64,000 nucleotides of DNA, taken from the NCBI RefSeq assembly GCF_900215295.1, contig NZ_OCMF01000001.1:1550001-1614000 (forward strand). The letters are read 5' to 3'. A program made the position numbers and the translations under genes. Source of the DNA: Salinimicrobium sediminis. Its GTDB lineage: Bacteria > Bacteroidota > Bacteroidia > Flavobacteriales > Flavobacteriaceae. Under the pieces are notes generated by a model. That model was given only the letters and a program-made list of their open reading frames with translations. It was not told the DNA's origin and did no database searches. Shown here piece by piece: positions 33,625 to 41,313 of the stretch (positions are counted from its first letter, which is position 1; the number at the start of each line of letters is the position of its first letter).

Positions 33625-35022
33625 TTGAATACGAAGTACAGCGATTTAATCGACCAGACTTATTATTTCCCTCAGGAAGAATTTACGGTAGAAGGTAGTG
33701 AACTGCATTTCCATGGAATTGATCTAATGGAACTGGTGAAAGAGTATGGAGCTCCTTTAAAGTTTACTTATCTCCCAAAGATCTCAGAAAACATTAATAA
33801 AGCTAAAAAATGGTTTGCCGATGCGTTAGAAAAGCATAATTATCCCGGCACCTATAACTATTGCTATTGCACAAAAAGTTCCCATTTTGAACATGTGCTT
33901 AATGAAGCTTTGAAGAATGACATTCACATTGAAACTTCTGCTTCCGTAGATATTAATATAGTCGAGAATCTTAAGAAAAAAGGTAAGATTACCAATGACA
34001 CCTATGTGATCTGTAATGGTTTTAAAAGGAATGGGTACATTACCAATATTGCCAATTTGATCAACGGAGGACAGAAAAACTGTATTCCAATCATAGATAA
34101 TTATGAGGAGATTGACCTGCTTACTGAAGCAATAGATGATAAATTTAAAATTGGGATAAGGATTGCCTCGGAAGAAGAGCCGAAATTCGAATTTTATACC
34201 TCCCGGCTGGGAATTGGTTATAAGAATATAGTTCCTTTCTTCAATAAGCAGATCAAGGATAATGAGCAGGTGGAGCTCAAGATGCTTCACTTCTTCATCA
34301 ATACAGGGATTCGTGATACTGCCTATTACTGGAACGAATTGCTAAAGTGTTTAAGGGTCTATATCAACCTGAAACGAATTTGTCCGTCTCTTGACAGCCT
34401 TAATATTGGCGGCGGGTTTCCTGTAAAAAACTCCCTTCACTTCGAATATGACTATAAGTACATGGTAGAAGAGATTGTCAACCAGATCAAGATCGCTTGT
34501 GACGAAGCCGAAGTAGAGCCACCTCATATCTTTACTGAATTTGGTTCTTTTACTGTAGGTGAAAGCGGCGGTGCGATCTACGAGATCCTTTACCAAAAGC
34601 AGCAAAATGACAGGGAGAAGTGGAATATGATCAACTCTTCCTTTATTACCACACTGCCCGATACCTGGGCCATCAGTAAGAAATTTGTGATGCTTGCGGT
34701 GAACAGGTGGAACGATGAATATGAAAGAGTTTTGCTAGGTGGGCTTACGTGTGACAGTGATGACTATTATAATTCGGAACAGAACACCAACGCCATCTAT
34801 CTACCTAAATACAAAAGAGACAAACCTCTTTATATTGGGTTTTTTAATACAGGAGCTTATCAGGATACCATTGGAGGATTCGGCGGACTGCAGCACTGCC
34901 TCATTCCGCAGCCTAAACAGATTCTCATTAACAGAGACAAGGAAGGAAATCTGGAGACCAGGTTATTTAGCGAGCAGCAGGAACCTCAGGATTTTCTAAA
35001 AATTCTCGGGTATGAGAAATAG
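33625..35022 (+). CDS. speA: Biosynthetic arginine decarboxylase, TTG start
   Basis: The 465-residue PLP-dependent (alanine-racemase-fold) enzyme decarboxylates L-arginine to agmatine. TYNYCYCTKSSHF near residue 78 has the PLP lysine, LNIGGGFPVKNSLHF near 258 the phosphate-binding loop, and EFGSFTVGESGGAIY near 305 a conserved strand. It begins MNTKYSDLIDQTY, the usual start of flavobacterial homologues, but the codon is TTG; no in-frame ATG is near. It heads the operon speA-speB-DHS-like. Confidence 0.93.
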   Translation: MNTKYSDLIDQTYYFPQEEFTVEGSELHFHGIDLMELVKEYGAPLKFTYLPKISENINKAKKWFADALEKHNYPGTYNYCYCTKSSHFEHVLNEALKNDIHIETSASVDINIVENLKKKGKITNDTYVICNGFKRNGYITNIANLINGGQKNCIPIIDNYEEIDLLTEAIDDKFKIGIRIASEEEPKFEFYTSRLGIGYKNIVPFFNKQIKDNEQVELKMLHFFINTGIRDTAYYWNELLKCLRVYINLKRICPSLDSLNIGGGFPVKNSLHFEYDYKYMVEEIVNQIKIACDEAEVEPPHIFTEFGSFTVGESGGAIYEILYQKQQNDREKWNMINSSFITTLPDTWAISKKFVMLAVNRWNDEYERVLLGGLTCDSDDYYNSEQNTNAIYLPKYKRDKPLYIGFFNTGAYQDTIGGFGGLQHCLIPQPKQILINRDKEGNLETRLFSEQQEPQDFLKILGYEK

Positions 35023-35088
35023 TCTGGAATTTTTATATTTTTAATTATATATAATTGAAGCAATTAGAACACAACAATCGCTAATAAA

Positions 35089-35964
35089 ATGAGTAAAAAG
35101 AATTACGCCGGCATTCCGGACAAGTATGCACGTTTAGATGACGCAAAAGTAGTTTTGATCCCGGTTCCTTACGATGGAACAAGTACCTGGGGGAAGGGAG
35201 CCGATAAGGGTCCAGATGCTTTTTTGGAAGCTTCAGAAAACATGGAGCTTTTCGATATCGAAACCCGTACAGAAGTCTATAAAAAGGGAGTTTATTTGGC
35301 TCCGCCGGTGACCGAAAATTCCTCTCCGGAGAAAATGGTGGAAGCGGTGCATAAAACCGTAAAAAATTACATCAAGCAGGAAAAATTCGTTACCATTTTT
35401 GGAGGCGAGCATTCTATTTCTATTGGGACCATTCGTGCTTTCAATGAAAGTTTTGAGGATCTAACCGTGGTACAGATCGATGCACATGCCGATTTGCGAC
35501 CTGAGTACGATGGCACCACATGCAACCATGCCTGCGCAGTACATGAGGCCAGCAAGAAGACCAACCTGATCCAGGTTGGGATCCGTTCTATGGACGTTTC
35601 TGAACTTGATCACATGGATGAGAACCAGGTATACTGGGCCCATGACCTTTATGAAGACTGGATGGATGATGCCATTGGACAAATGACGCCAAACGTTTTC
35701 ATTACGATAGATCTTGATGCTTTTGATCCTTCGATTCTTCCATCTACTGGTACTCCAGAGCCGGGAGGAATGTTCTGGTATGAGACTTTGGAATTCTTAA
35801 AGTTGATGTTCAAGAAGAAAAACGTAGTGGGATTTGATATCGTGGAGCTTAATCCAAATGAGAATGAGAGGTCTTCAGACTTCCTGGCGGCTAAGCTTTA
35901 TTACAAGATGTTGAGCTACAAATTCAAATATTTAAATAATAACGAAGACGAAGACGATGAGTAA
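35089..35964 (+). CDS. speB: Agmatinase
   Basis: The 291-residue ureohydrolase turns agmatine into putrescine and urea with two Mn(II). All metal ligands are visible: TIFGGEHSISIGTIRAF (His), VVQIDAHADLRPEYDG (D-A-H-A-D) and FITIDLDAFDPSILP (D-x-D). It lies 66 bp after speA, and its end overlaps the DHS-like gene by 8 bp. Arginase and agmatinase share motifs; the upstream arginine decarboxylase makes agmatinase the better call. Confidence 0.95.
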   Translation: MSKKNYAGIPDKYARLDDAKVVLIPVPYDGTSTWGKGADKGPDAFLEASENMELFDIETRTEVYKKGVYLAPPVTENSSPEKMVEAVHKTVKNYIKQEKFVTIFGGEHSISIGTIRAFNESFEDLTVVQIDAHADLRPEYDGTTCNHACAVHEASKKTNLIQVGIRSMDVSELDHMDENQVYWAHDLYEDWMDDAIGQMTPNVFITIDLDAFDPSILPSTGTPEPGGMFWYETLEFLKLMFKKKNVVGFDIVELNPNENERSSDFLAAKLYYKMLSYKFKYLNNNEDEDDE

Positions 35965-36928
35965 AGGCCCGGTTACGGAATTTATAGAAAAACATTTTAA
36001 ACACTTTAATTCGGCGGCTCTTGTAGATGCCGCCAAAGGATATCAGGAGCAACTTGATAAGGGGAACAAAATGCTTGTTACCCTCGCGGGGGCGATGAGT
36101 ACTGCCGAGATTGGAAAAAGTTTTGCTGAAATGATCCGTCAGGATAAGGTGCAGTTCATTTCCTGTACAGGTGCGAACCTGGAAGAAGATGTGATGAACC
36201 TTGTTGCGCATTCTCATTATGAGCGTGTTCCTCATTATAGGGATCTCACCGCACAGGACGAATGGGACCTGTTGGAAAGAGGCCTTAACCGTGTTACTGA
36301 TACCTGTATTCCTGAAGAAGAAGCTTTCCGAAGGATTCAGAAACATATTGTGAAGATCTGGAAAGATGCTGAAGCAGCCGGAGAAAGATATTTTCCTCAC
36401 GAATATATGTATAAGCTGTTGCTGAGCGGAGTGATGGAAGAATACTACGAGATCGACCTGAAAGATTCCTGGATGTATGCCGCAGCCGAAAAAAATCTGC
36501 CAATGGTGGTTCCGGGCTGGGAAGACAGTACGATGGGGAATATTTTTGCTTCATACGTAATGAAAGGCGAATTGAAGGCCAGTACAATGAAATCCGGAAT
36601 TGAATACATGGGCTTCATCGCAGACTGGTACATGAAGAACACCGATAAAGGTGTTGGATTCTTCCAGATTGGAGGAGGAATTGCAGGAGATTTTCCAATT
36701 TGCGTGGTGCCAATGCTTTACCAGGATATGGAAATGCATGACATCCCATTCTGGAGCTATTTCTGCCAGATATCAGATTCTACGACCAGCTACGGAAGTT
36801 ATTCCGGTGCTGTACCTAATGAGAAAATTACCTGGGGGAAACTGGATAAGGATACTCCGAAATTCGTAATAGAAAGTGATGCTACCATTGTGGCACCGCT
36901 GGTGTTTGCCTACCTCTTAGGTTGGTAA
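35957..36928 (+). CDS. Deoxyhypusine synthase-like polyamine synthase
   Basis: The 323-residue protein is a homologue of eukaryotic/archaeal deoxyhypusine synthase. The catalytic lysine of human DHS (in a WGK context) is kept at residue 295 (KITWGKLDKD), and NAD-site motifs such as TLAGAMSTAEIGKS and SCTGANLEEDVMN are present. Bacteria have no eIF5A, so the aminobutyl acceptor must be something else; homospermidine formation from putrescine is the simplest idea, as in plant homospermidine synthase. It directly follows agmatinase (8-bp overlap), supporting a polyamine role. Confidence 0.88.
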   Translation: MSKGPVTEFIEKHFKHFNSAALVDAAKGYQEQLDKGNKMLVTLAGAMSTAEIGKSFAEMIRQDKVQFISCTGANLEEDVMNLVAHSHYERVPHYRDLTAQDEWDLLERGLNRVTDTCIPEEEAFRRIQKHIVKIWKDAEAAGERYFPHEYMYKLLLSGVMEEYYEIDLKDSWMYAAAEKNLPMVVPGWEDSTMGNIFASYVMKGELKASTMKSGIEYMGFIADWYMKNTDKGVGFFQIGGGIAGDFPICVVPMLYQDMEMHDIPFWSYFCQISDSTTSYGSYSGAVPNEKITWGKLDKDTPKFVIESDATIVAPLVFAYLLGW

Positions 36929-36956
36929 TCTAAAGCTCAGGTATTATTATATTTTA

Positions 36957-36991
36957 ACTCCGGAAGCAGCGATGACTCCGGAGTTTTTTTA
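36957..36991 (+). terminator. Rho-independent terminator
   Basis: ACTCCGGA (36957-36964) and TCCGGAGT (36977-36984) form a perfect 8-bp stem, followed by seven T. It ends the polyamine operon. Confidence 0.9.
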
Positions 36992-37016
36992 TTCCCAATG
37001 CCGATCTTTATGAATT

Positions 37017-38354
37017 TTAAGCCCCGGATGCTTTTTGCGGCTTTTGCGAGAAAATTTCCCATCCCATTACTCCTAAGACCACCGCATATTCCAGTGCCAC
37101 CAGCCATAAATTCTCCCGAACACCGGCTTGAGAATAGGCAAAGTAACTGAGCACTACCATAAGGCTCCACACCTGAACAAATTTGTGCCTGGTGAACACC
37201 GAAAGTAACAGTGCTGTTGACAGGTACCACGGGTGAACGGTGGTAGCCAGAAAAAAGTAGATCACAGATGCAAACATCATGCTGGTCAAGAGACCTTTTA
37301 TTTCTGAATTTCTTCTGAAGGCTGATAAGAGCAGTATTGAAACAAAAACTACAGCCGCCAGGGCAGGACCTGCATAGGAGATGATGTTATAACCTTCTAA
37401 TTGATAGCCTATCCACCTGATGAGGTAGTAAAAACCCGCATTGAATTCAAATTTTTGAAACCACAGGTTAACGCTGCTGAAGAAGTTTTGGGCAAAGGCG
37501 TCTGAAAGAAACGGGAGAAAGAATAGTAACAGCAATACACCCGTAATTGTATAATATAGAACTGCTTTTTTCCATCCCAGCCTTTTTAAAAGCAATGGAA
37601 GGAACATCAAAGGAATAAGCTTTACCGCAATGGAACAGGAAAATAAGAGAGCGCTAAAAAGCCATTTTTGACGCTGCAGTAAATACAATGCTGCGACAAG
37701 AAAGAACAACATTACCCCTTCAAAATGCAGATTTCCGGTGAGTTCAATGATGATCAGCGGATTCAGCAGATAGAGGAAAATATTACTCTCCGGCAGGTTT
37801 AGCCGCCTGAGTAATTTTTTTCCGAAGTAGAAGATTCCAATATCTGCAGCGATTATGAAGATCCGCAGCCAGACTATTGTGGCTATTATGCTTTTACCGC
37901 CGAGAAAAGCAGCCAGGGCAAAGAAAATCTGATTGAGCGGGGTATAACTGGTGGGATTTCCCGCGCTTAAAGCACCCATGCCCTCATACAATTGCTGAGC
38001 GCCAGGAATGGGAAGAGTCCCGGCTGCAAAATATCCATCCGGGGTCATTAGATATGGATTTATCCCATGCAACAGCAATCTCCCATCCCAGATAAATCTG
38101 TAGAAATCCTGCGACAGGTTAGGGATGGCAAATAGAAACAGTAGTCGGAAAATAACGGCAGCAGCTAACAGAATTTTCAGGTTGTAACGCTGCATTTGGA
38201 AGAACTTCCAGCTTAGAAAGAAGAGTCCGCCGTAGAGGGTGAAAAGTTTAAAAAAGTCAGTTCTTTCCAGGTCGTACGCGAAAGTATAATAAAAAGCGCA
38301 GCAGCTAAGGAAGAAAAGAAGTGGGATCTTGTGAAGGAGCAGGAACTTTTTCAT
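37017..38354 (-). CDS. Polytopic mannosyltransferase-like protein (GT87/DUF2029 type)
   Basis: I start at the ATG at 38354 rather than a GTG 15 bp upstream, giving 445 residues. The protein has about ten membrane helices and a first periplasmic loop with FAIPNLSQDFYRFIWDGRLL, in which the D-x-x-R/W-D pattern is typical of polyprenyl-phosphate-dependent GT-C enzymes. It probably moves a sugar from a lipid-phosphate donor on the periplasmic side. The dolichol-phosphate-mannose-synthase-like gene at 40618 could make that donor. The two are separated by the toxin-antitoxin genes. Confidence 0.75.
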   Translation of the reverse strand: MKKFLLLHKIPLLFFLSCCAFYYTFAYDLERTDFFKLFTLYGGLFFLSWKFFQMQRYNLKILLAAAVIFRLLFLFAIPNLSQDFYRFIWDGRLLLHGINPYLMTPDGYFAAGTLPIPGAQQLYEGMGALSAGNPTSYTPLNQIFFALAAFLGGKSIIATIVWLRIFIIAADIGIFYFGKKLLRRLNLPESNIFLYLLNPLIIIELTGNLHFEGVMLFFLVAALYLLQRQKWLFSALLFSCSIAVKLIPLMFLPLLLKRLGWKKAVLYYTITGVLLLLFFLPFLSDAFAQNFFSSVNLWFQKFEFNAGFYYLIRWIGYQLEGYNIISYAGPALAAVVFVSILLLSAFRRNSEIKGLLTSMMFASVIYFFLATTVHPWYLSTALLLSVFTRHKFVQVWSLMVVLSYFAYSQAGVRENLWLVALEYAVVLGVMGWEIFSQKPQKASGA

Positions 38355-38370
38355 AATTACTTTCTTCACT

Positions 38371-38403
38371 AGACCTCACAGGTCTTCGAAACCTGTGAGG
38401 TCT
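38371..38403. repeat. Perfect palindromic REP-like element
   Basis: AGACCTCACAGGT (38371-38383) and ACCTGTGAGGTCT (38391-38403) form a perfect 13-bp inverted repeat with a 7-nt spacer. A degenerate copy is at 39112-39143. The two copies flank the MazEF-like genes. Confidence 0.85.
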
Positions 38404-38434
38404 AATTTAAAATCTTTCTGGCTCTTTGTTACCC

Positions 38435-38758
38435 TCAGTCTACAAAGGTTTCTTTTATTACCTCCTTGCATTTCTGTATTTCCCGCTTTCCAAGAGAATC
38501 AAGAACTTTAATTATCCTTTTTCGATCAATGGTTCTAATCTGATCAATGGCTATCATTCCCTTTTGACCATTCATTTTTACCGGAATCCTGGTAGGATAT
38601 TTTTTTGGAGTGGTTGTCATTGGTGCTATGACAATTGTTCTCAAAAATTTATTCATTTCGTTAGGTGAAATTATAACGCAAGGCCGCGTCTTTTTAATTT
38701 CACTTCCAACTGTCGGATCAAGATTCACCAGTATAACAGAATATTGTTCTAAATCCAT
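38435..38758 (-). CDS. PemK/MazF family toxin
   Basis: The 107-residue protein has the MazF fold landmarks: SVILVNLDPTVGSEIKKTRP (substrate loop), CVIISPNEMNKF and IVIAPMTTTPKKYPTRIPV. MazF toxins cut mRNA or tRNA at short sequence motifs and stop growth. Its start overlaps the end of the antitoxin gene by 10 bp, the usual arrangement. The full set of conserved residues is present, so it is probably active. Confidence 0.93.
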   Translation of the reverse strand: MDLEQYSVILVNLDPTVGSEIKKTRPCVIISPNEMNKFLRTIVIAPMTTTPKKYPTRIPVKMNGQKGMIAIDQIRTIDRKRIIKVLDSLGKREIQKCKEVIKETFVD

Positions 38759-38994
38759 TCATCAAAATTTTCATCTTCAAAGACATCGTCAAGAAGAAGT
38801 TCATCATCAGCATTTTTGGCCATTTCCTCAAACTTCTTTTCCCAGTCTTTTCTTGGCGAATTGATAGGTCGAATAACAATCTGTCCTTCTTCTAAAACCA
38901 AATCTACTTTTTCTTTGATCTGGTATTTGTCTAAAATAGTCTTGCTTAGCCTTAGGCCTTTCGAATTCCCGATCTTGATAATTGGAGTTTCCAT
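38749..38994 (-). CDS. MazE/AbrB-type antitoxin
   Basis: The 81-residue protein starts METPIIKIGNSKGLRLSKTI, the swapped-hairpin AbrB DNA-binding motif of MazE antitoxins, followed by LVLEEGQIVIRP. The acidic C-terminal half (AKNADDELLLDDVFEDENFD) is the expected toxin-binding tail. It neutralises the downstream MazF-like toxin and should repress the pair. This module is flanked by two palindromes, which suggests horizontal insertion into a glycosyltransferase cluster. Confidence 0.93.
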   Translation of the reverse strand: METPIIKIGNSKGLRLSKTILDKYQIKEKVDLVLEEGQIVIRPINSPRKDWEKKFEEMAKNADDELLLDDVFEDENFDEWI

Positions 38995-39111
38995 AGTTTA
39001 AATTTGTATATACAAAGTTATTACTTTTTATTGATAGTGGGATTTTGTTTTTGACAGTTCACAAACTAAGATCGCTATTTTTTTCGTGAAGAAGAACTTC
39101 TGCAGTCCTGC

Positions 39112-39143
39112 GACCTCACAGGTTTTCAAAGCCTTTGAGATCT
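39112..39143. repeat. Degenerate copy of the palindromic element, inside a gene's 3' end
   Basis: GACCTCACAGGTTTT with AAAGCCTTTGAGATCT is a decayed copy of the palindrome at 38371-38403 (right arm matches at 10 of 13 positions). It encodes the last eight residues (DLKGFENL) and the stop of the glycosyltransferase gene 39116-40618, so the element has replaced or extended that gene's end. Confidence 0.7.
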
Positions 39144-40618
39144 GTTTTTCTACCTGCTAATATTTCGATATTTAAAGAAGCCAGAACAACATACGAAAAT
39201 CCGAAGAACATCATGAGGTGAAAGGGCAGAAGGCTATAGGTGCCAATTTTAAATGCAGAAAAAATTCCGAAGGCAAAAAGCAACATCAACAGGATTTCCA
39301 CGATCAGCTGAAAATTTACTTTCACCGGACTATTTAATTTTAGGTGGGGCCGGCTTTTAAGATTGAACTTGGGGGTACGAATAAATTCACTCTTTTTTCC
39401 GAAGTGTCCTTCCAGGATCGCAATGCTAATATGCAGGGAAAGCCCCATGGCAATTGAAAAGAAGGTGAAGAATAGCCCCACGAACCTGAAGAGTGACAGC
39501 CGGTCATTTTGATGTAGTTCTTTATAAGCTGCATAGTAGGTGACAAAAAATATCACCGGACTCAGTATAAAAATTGTCATTCCAGTAAAGATTCCGCTGT
39601 AAGCGGGATCGCCCAGTAGAAAAAGTACGGGAATGCTGATGATGCCCATCTGGAGCACCACGAAAAAGAAGCTGCTATTGAGGAGATGGAAGAAGCTGTG
39701 GACCCGGGTGCCAAAAGTGAGTTTTTTATCCATTAATAACTTCCGGTAATTCTTCCGAAAATTCTCTGCTGCCCCCTTGTTCCACCTGAACTGTTGTGAA
39801 CGGGCAGCGGCTATGGTGATGGGCAGTTCTGCAGGGGTTTCAACTTCTCTAAGATATTTGAATTCCCAGCCTTTAAGTTGTGCGCGGTAGCTGAGGTCAA
39901 GATCTTCTGTAAGGGTGTCGCCCTCCCAATTTCCAGCGTCTAAAATGCACTTTTTGCGCCAGATTCCCGCGGTGCCGTTGAAGTTGATGAAGTGTTTTCC
40001 GAAGTTTCGGCCGGTCTGTTCCAGGATAAAGTGATAGTCCAGCAGAAAAGCCTGCAGCTTTGTGAGCAGGGAATAATTCGCATTAAGATGTCCCCAGCGG
40101 GTTTGAACTACGCCGAGTTTTTCATTCCTGAAGTATGGAACTGTTTTCTTTAGCCAATCTGAGTTAGGTACAAAATCGGAATCAAAGATGGCAATGAATT
40201 CGCCTTTTGCAGTTTCGAGTCCGGCCTTTAAAGCTCCGGCTTTAAAACCTTCGCGGTGCATTCGGGTGATATGCTGAATGGGAAAACCTGTCGCCTGTAA
40301 TTCCGAAACAATCCGGGCTGTAAGTGCCGCAGAATCATCTGTAGAATCATCGAGTACCTGTACTTCCAGTTTTTCGGGAGGATAATCCATTTCAGCAATA
40401 TTCCGAAGCAATCGTTCCACAACAGGTTTGTCATTGTAGAGCGGTAGCTGAATGGTCACAAAGGGGATTTGGGAAGGATCTGAAAAATCCCATTTTTGAG
40501 AGGTGTCTTTTTGACTCCGGCTTTTTAGGAAGTTGATGAGCAGGTGCAGCAGGGATAGGCTGTAGAGAAAAACTACAAACATCAAAAATCCAAAAGTGAA
40601 GAGGATTGCCGTTTCCAT
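39116..40618 (-). CDS. Processive GT2 glycosyltransferase (cellulose-synthase-like)
   Basis: The 500-residue protein has an N-terminal helix, a cytosolic GT2 domain and four or five C-terminal helices. The D,D,D,QxxRW set is visible: EVQVLDDSTDDS, IFDSDFVPNSDW, TLTEDLDLSYRAQLKGW and QQFRWNKGA. Such enzymes build beta-linked polysaccharide or glycosylate lipids. Its ATG overlaps the stop of the upstream GT2 gene (one base shared). The last residues come from a palindromic repeat, an odd feature. Confidence 0.92.
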   Translation of the reverse strand: METAILFTFGFLMFVVFLYSLSLLHLLINFLKSRSQKDTSQKWDFSDPSQIPFVTIQLPLYNDKPVVERLLRNIAEMDYPPEKLEVQVLDDSTDDSAALTARIVSELQATGFPIQHITRMHREGFKAGALKAGLETAKGEFIAIFDSDFVPNSDWLKKTVPYFRNEKLGVVQTRWGHLNANYSLLTKLQAFLLDYHFILEQTGRNFGKHFINFNGTAGIWRKKCILDAGNWEGDTLTEDLDLSYRAQLKGWEFKYLREVETPAELPITIAAARSQQFRWNKGAAENFRKNYRKLLMDKKLTFGTRVHSFFHLLNSSFFFVVLQMGIISIPVLFLLGDPAYSGIFTGMTIFILSPVIFFVTYYAAYKELHQNDRLSLFRFVGLFFTFFSIAMGLSLHISIAILEGHFGKKSEFIRTPKFNLKSRPHLKLNSPVKVNFQLIVEILLMLLFAFGIFSAFKIGTYSLLPFHLMMFFGFSYVVLASLNIEILAGRKTDLKGFENL

Positions 40619-41313
40619 TATTTAAAGCTGTATTTGAAGATCCAACCCAGGATCTTAACCCCGGCCATAAAAGCGCCTTTTATCGTGCCTGAGACCTTAG
40701 AGACTCCAATGCGGTTACGATAGTGCACCGGCACTTCTTCATAGCTGTAATCCTTTTTTAAAGCCTTTAGCTGCATCTCCACCGTCCAGCCGTAGGTTTT
40801 GTCATCCATATGAAGTGCCAGCAGCTTTTCATATTTTATCGCCCTAAAAGGCCCAAGATCTGTAAACCGGGCATTAAAGAACAACTTCATGAGGCTGGTG
40901 GCCAACCAGTTCCCAAAGATCTGCGGAAAGGTCATTGCTCCTTTTTCCCGCCAGCGCTTGACCCTGGCCCCAATTACCAAATCCACATTCCGCTTTAGAA
41001 TTGGCTCCACGATCTTTTCCAGTTCCTGCGGATAATCGCTGTAGTCTCCATCTAAAAATACGATTATTTGAGGCTTTTCCGGAAGCTTTGCAATGTATTC
41101 CATTCCTTTTAGACAGGCGAAACCATAACCTTTGCGCGTTTCCCGCAGTACCGTAGCTCCTGCCTGGGCCGCATTTTCTTCAGTGGCATCGGTTGAATTG
41201 TTGCTCACCACGATCACCTCATCTACAAGTTCAGGAATATCCCGGACTACCAAACCAATGGATTCGGCTTCATTGTATGCCGGGATGATCACTTTAATTA
41301 GAGGAAAATGCAT
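40618..41313 (-). CDS. GT2 glycosyltransferase, dolichol-phosphate mannose synthase-like
   Basis: The 231-residue protein is a soluble GT2 enzyme: IKVIIPAYNEAESIGLVVRD at the N-terminus, VVSNNSTDATEENA, the metal-binding VFLDGDYSDYPQEL and KTYGWTVEMQLKALKK near the end. It resembles DPM1-type synthases that load a sugar on polyprenyl phosphate. The stop and start codons overlap with neighbours on both sides, making an operon with the Fe-S protein upstream and the processive GT2 downstream. Confidence 0.9.
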   Translation of the reverse strand: MHFPLIKVIIPAYNEAESIGLVVRDIPELVDEVIVVSNNSTDATEENAAQAGATVLRETRKGYGFACLKGMEYIAKLPEKPQIIVFLDGDYSDYPQELEKIVEPILKRNVDLVIGARVKRWREKGAMTFPQIFGNWLATSLMKLFFNARFTDLGPFRAIKYEKLLALHMDDKTYGWTVEMQLKALKKDYSYEEVPVHYRNRIGVSKVSGTIKGAFMAGVKILGWIFKYSFK

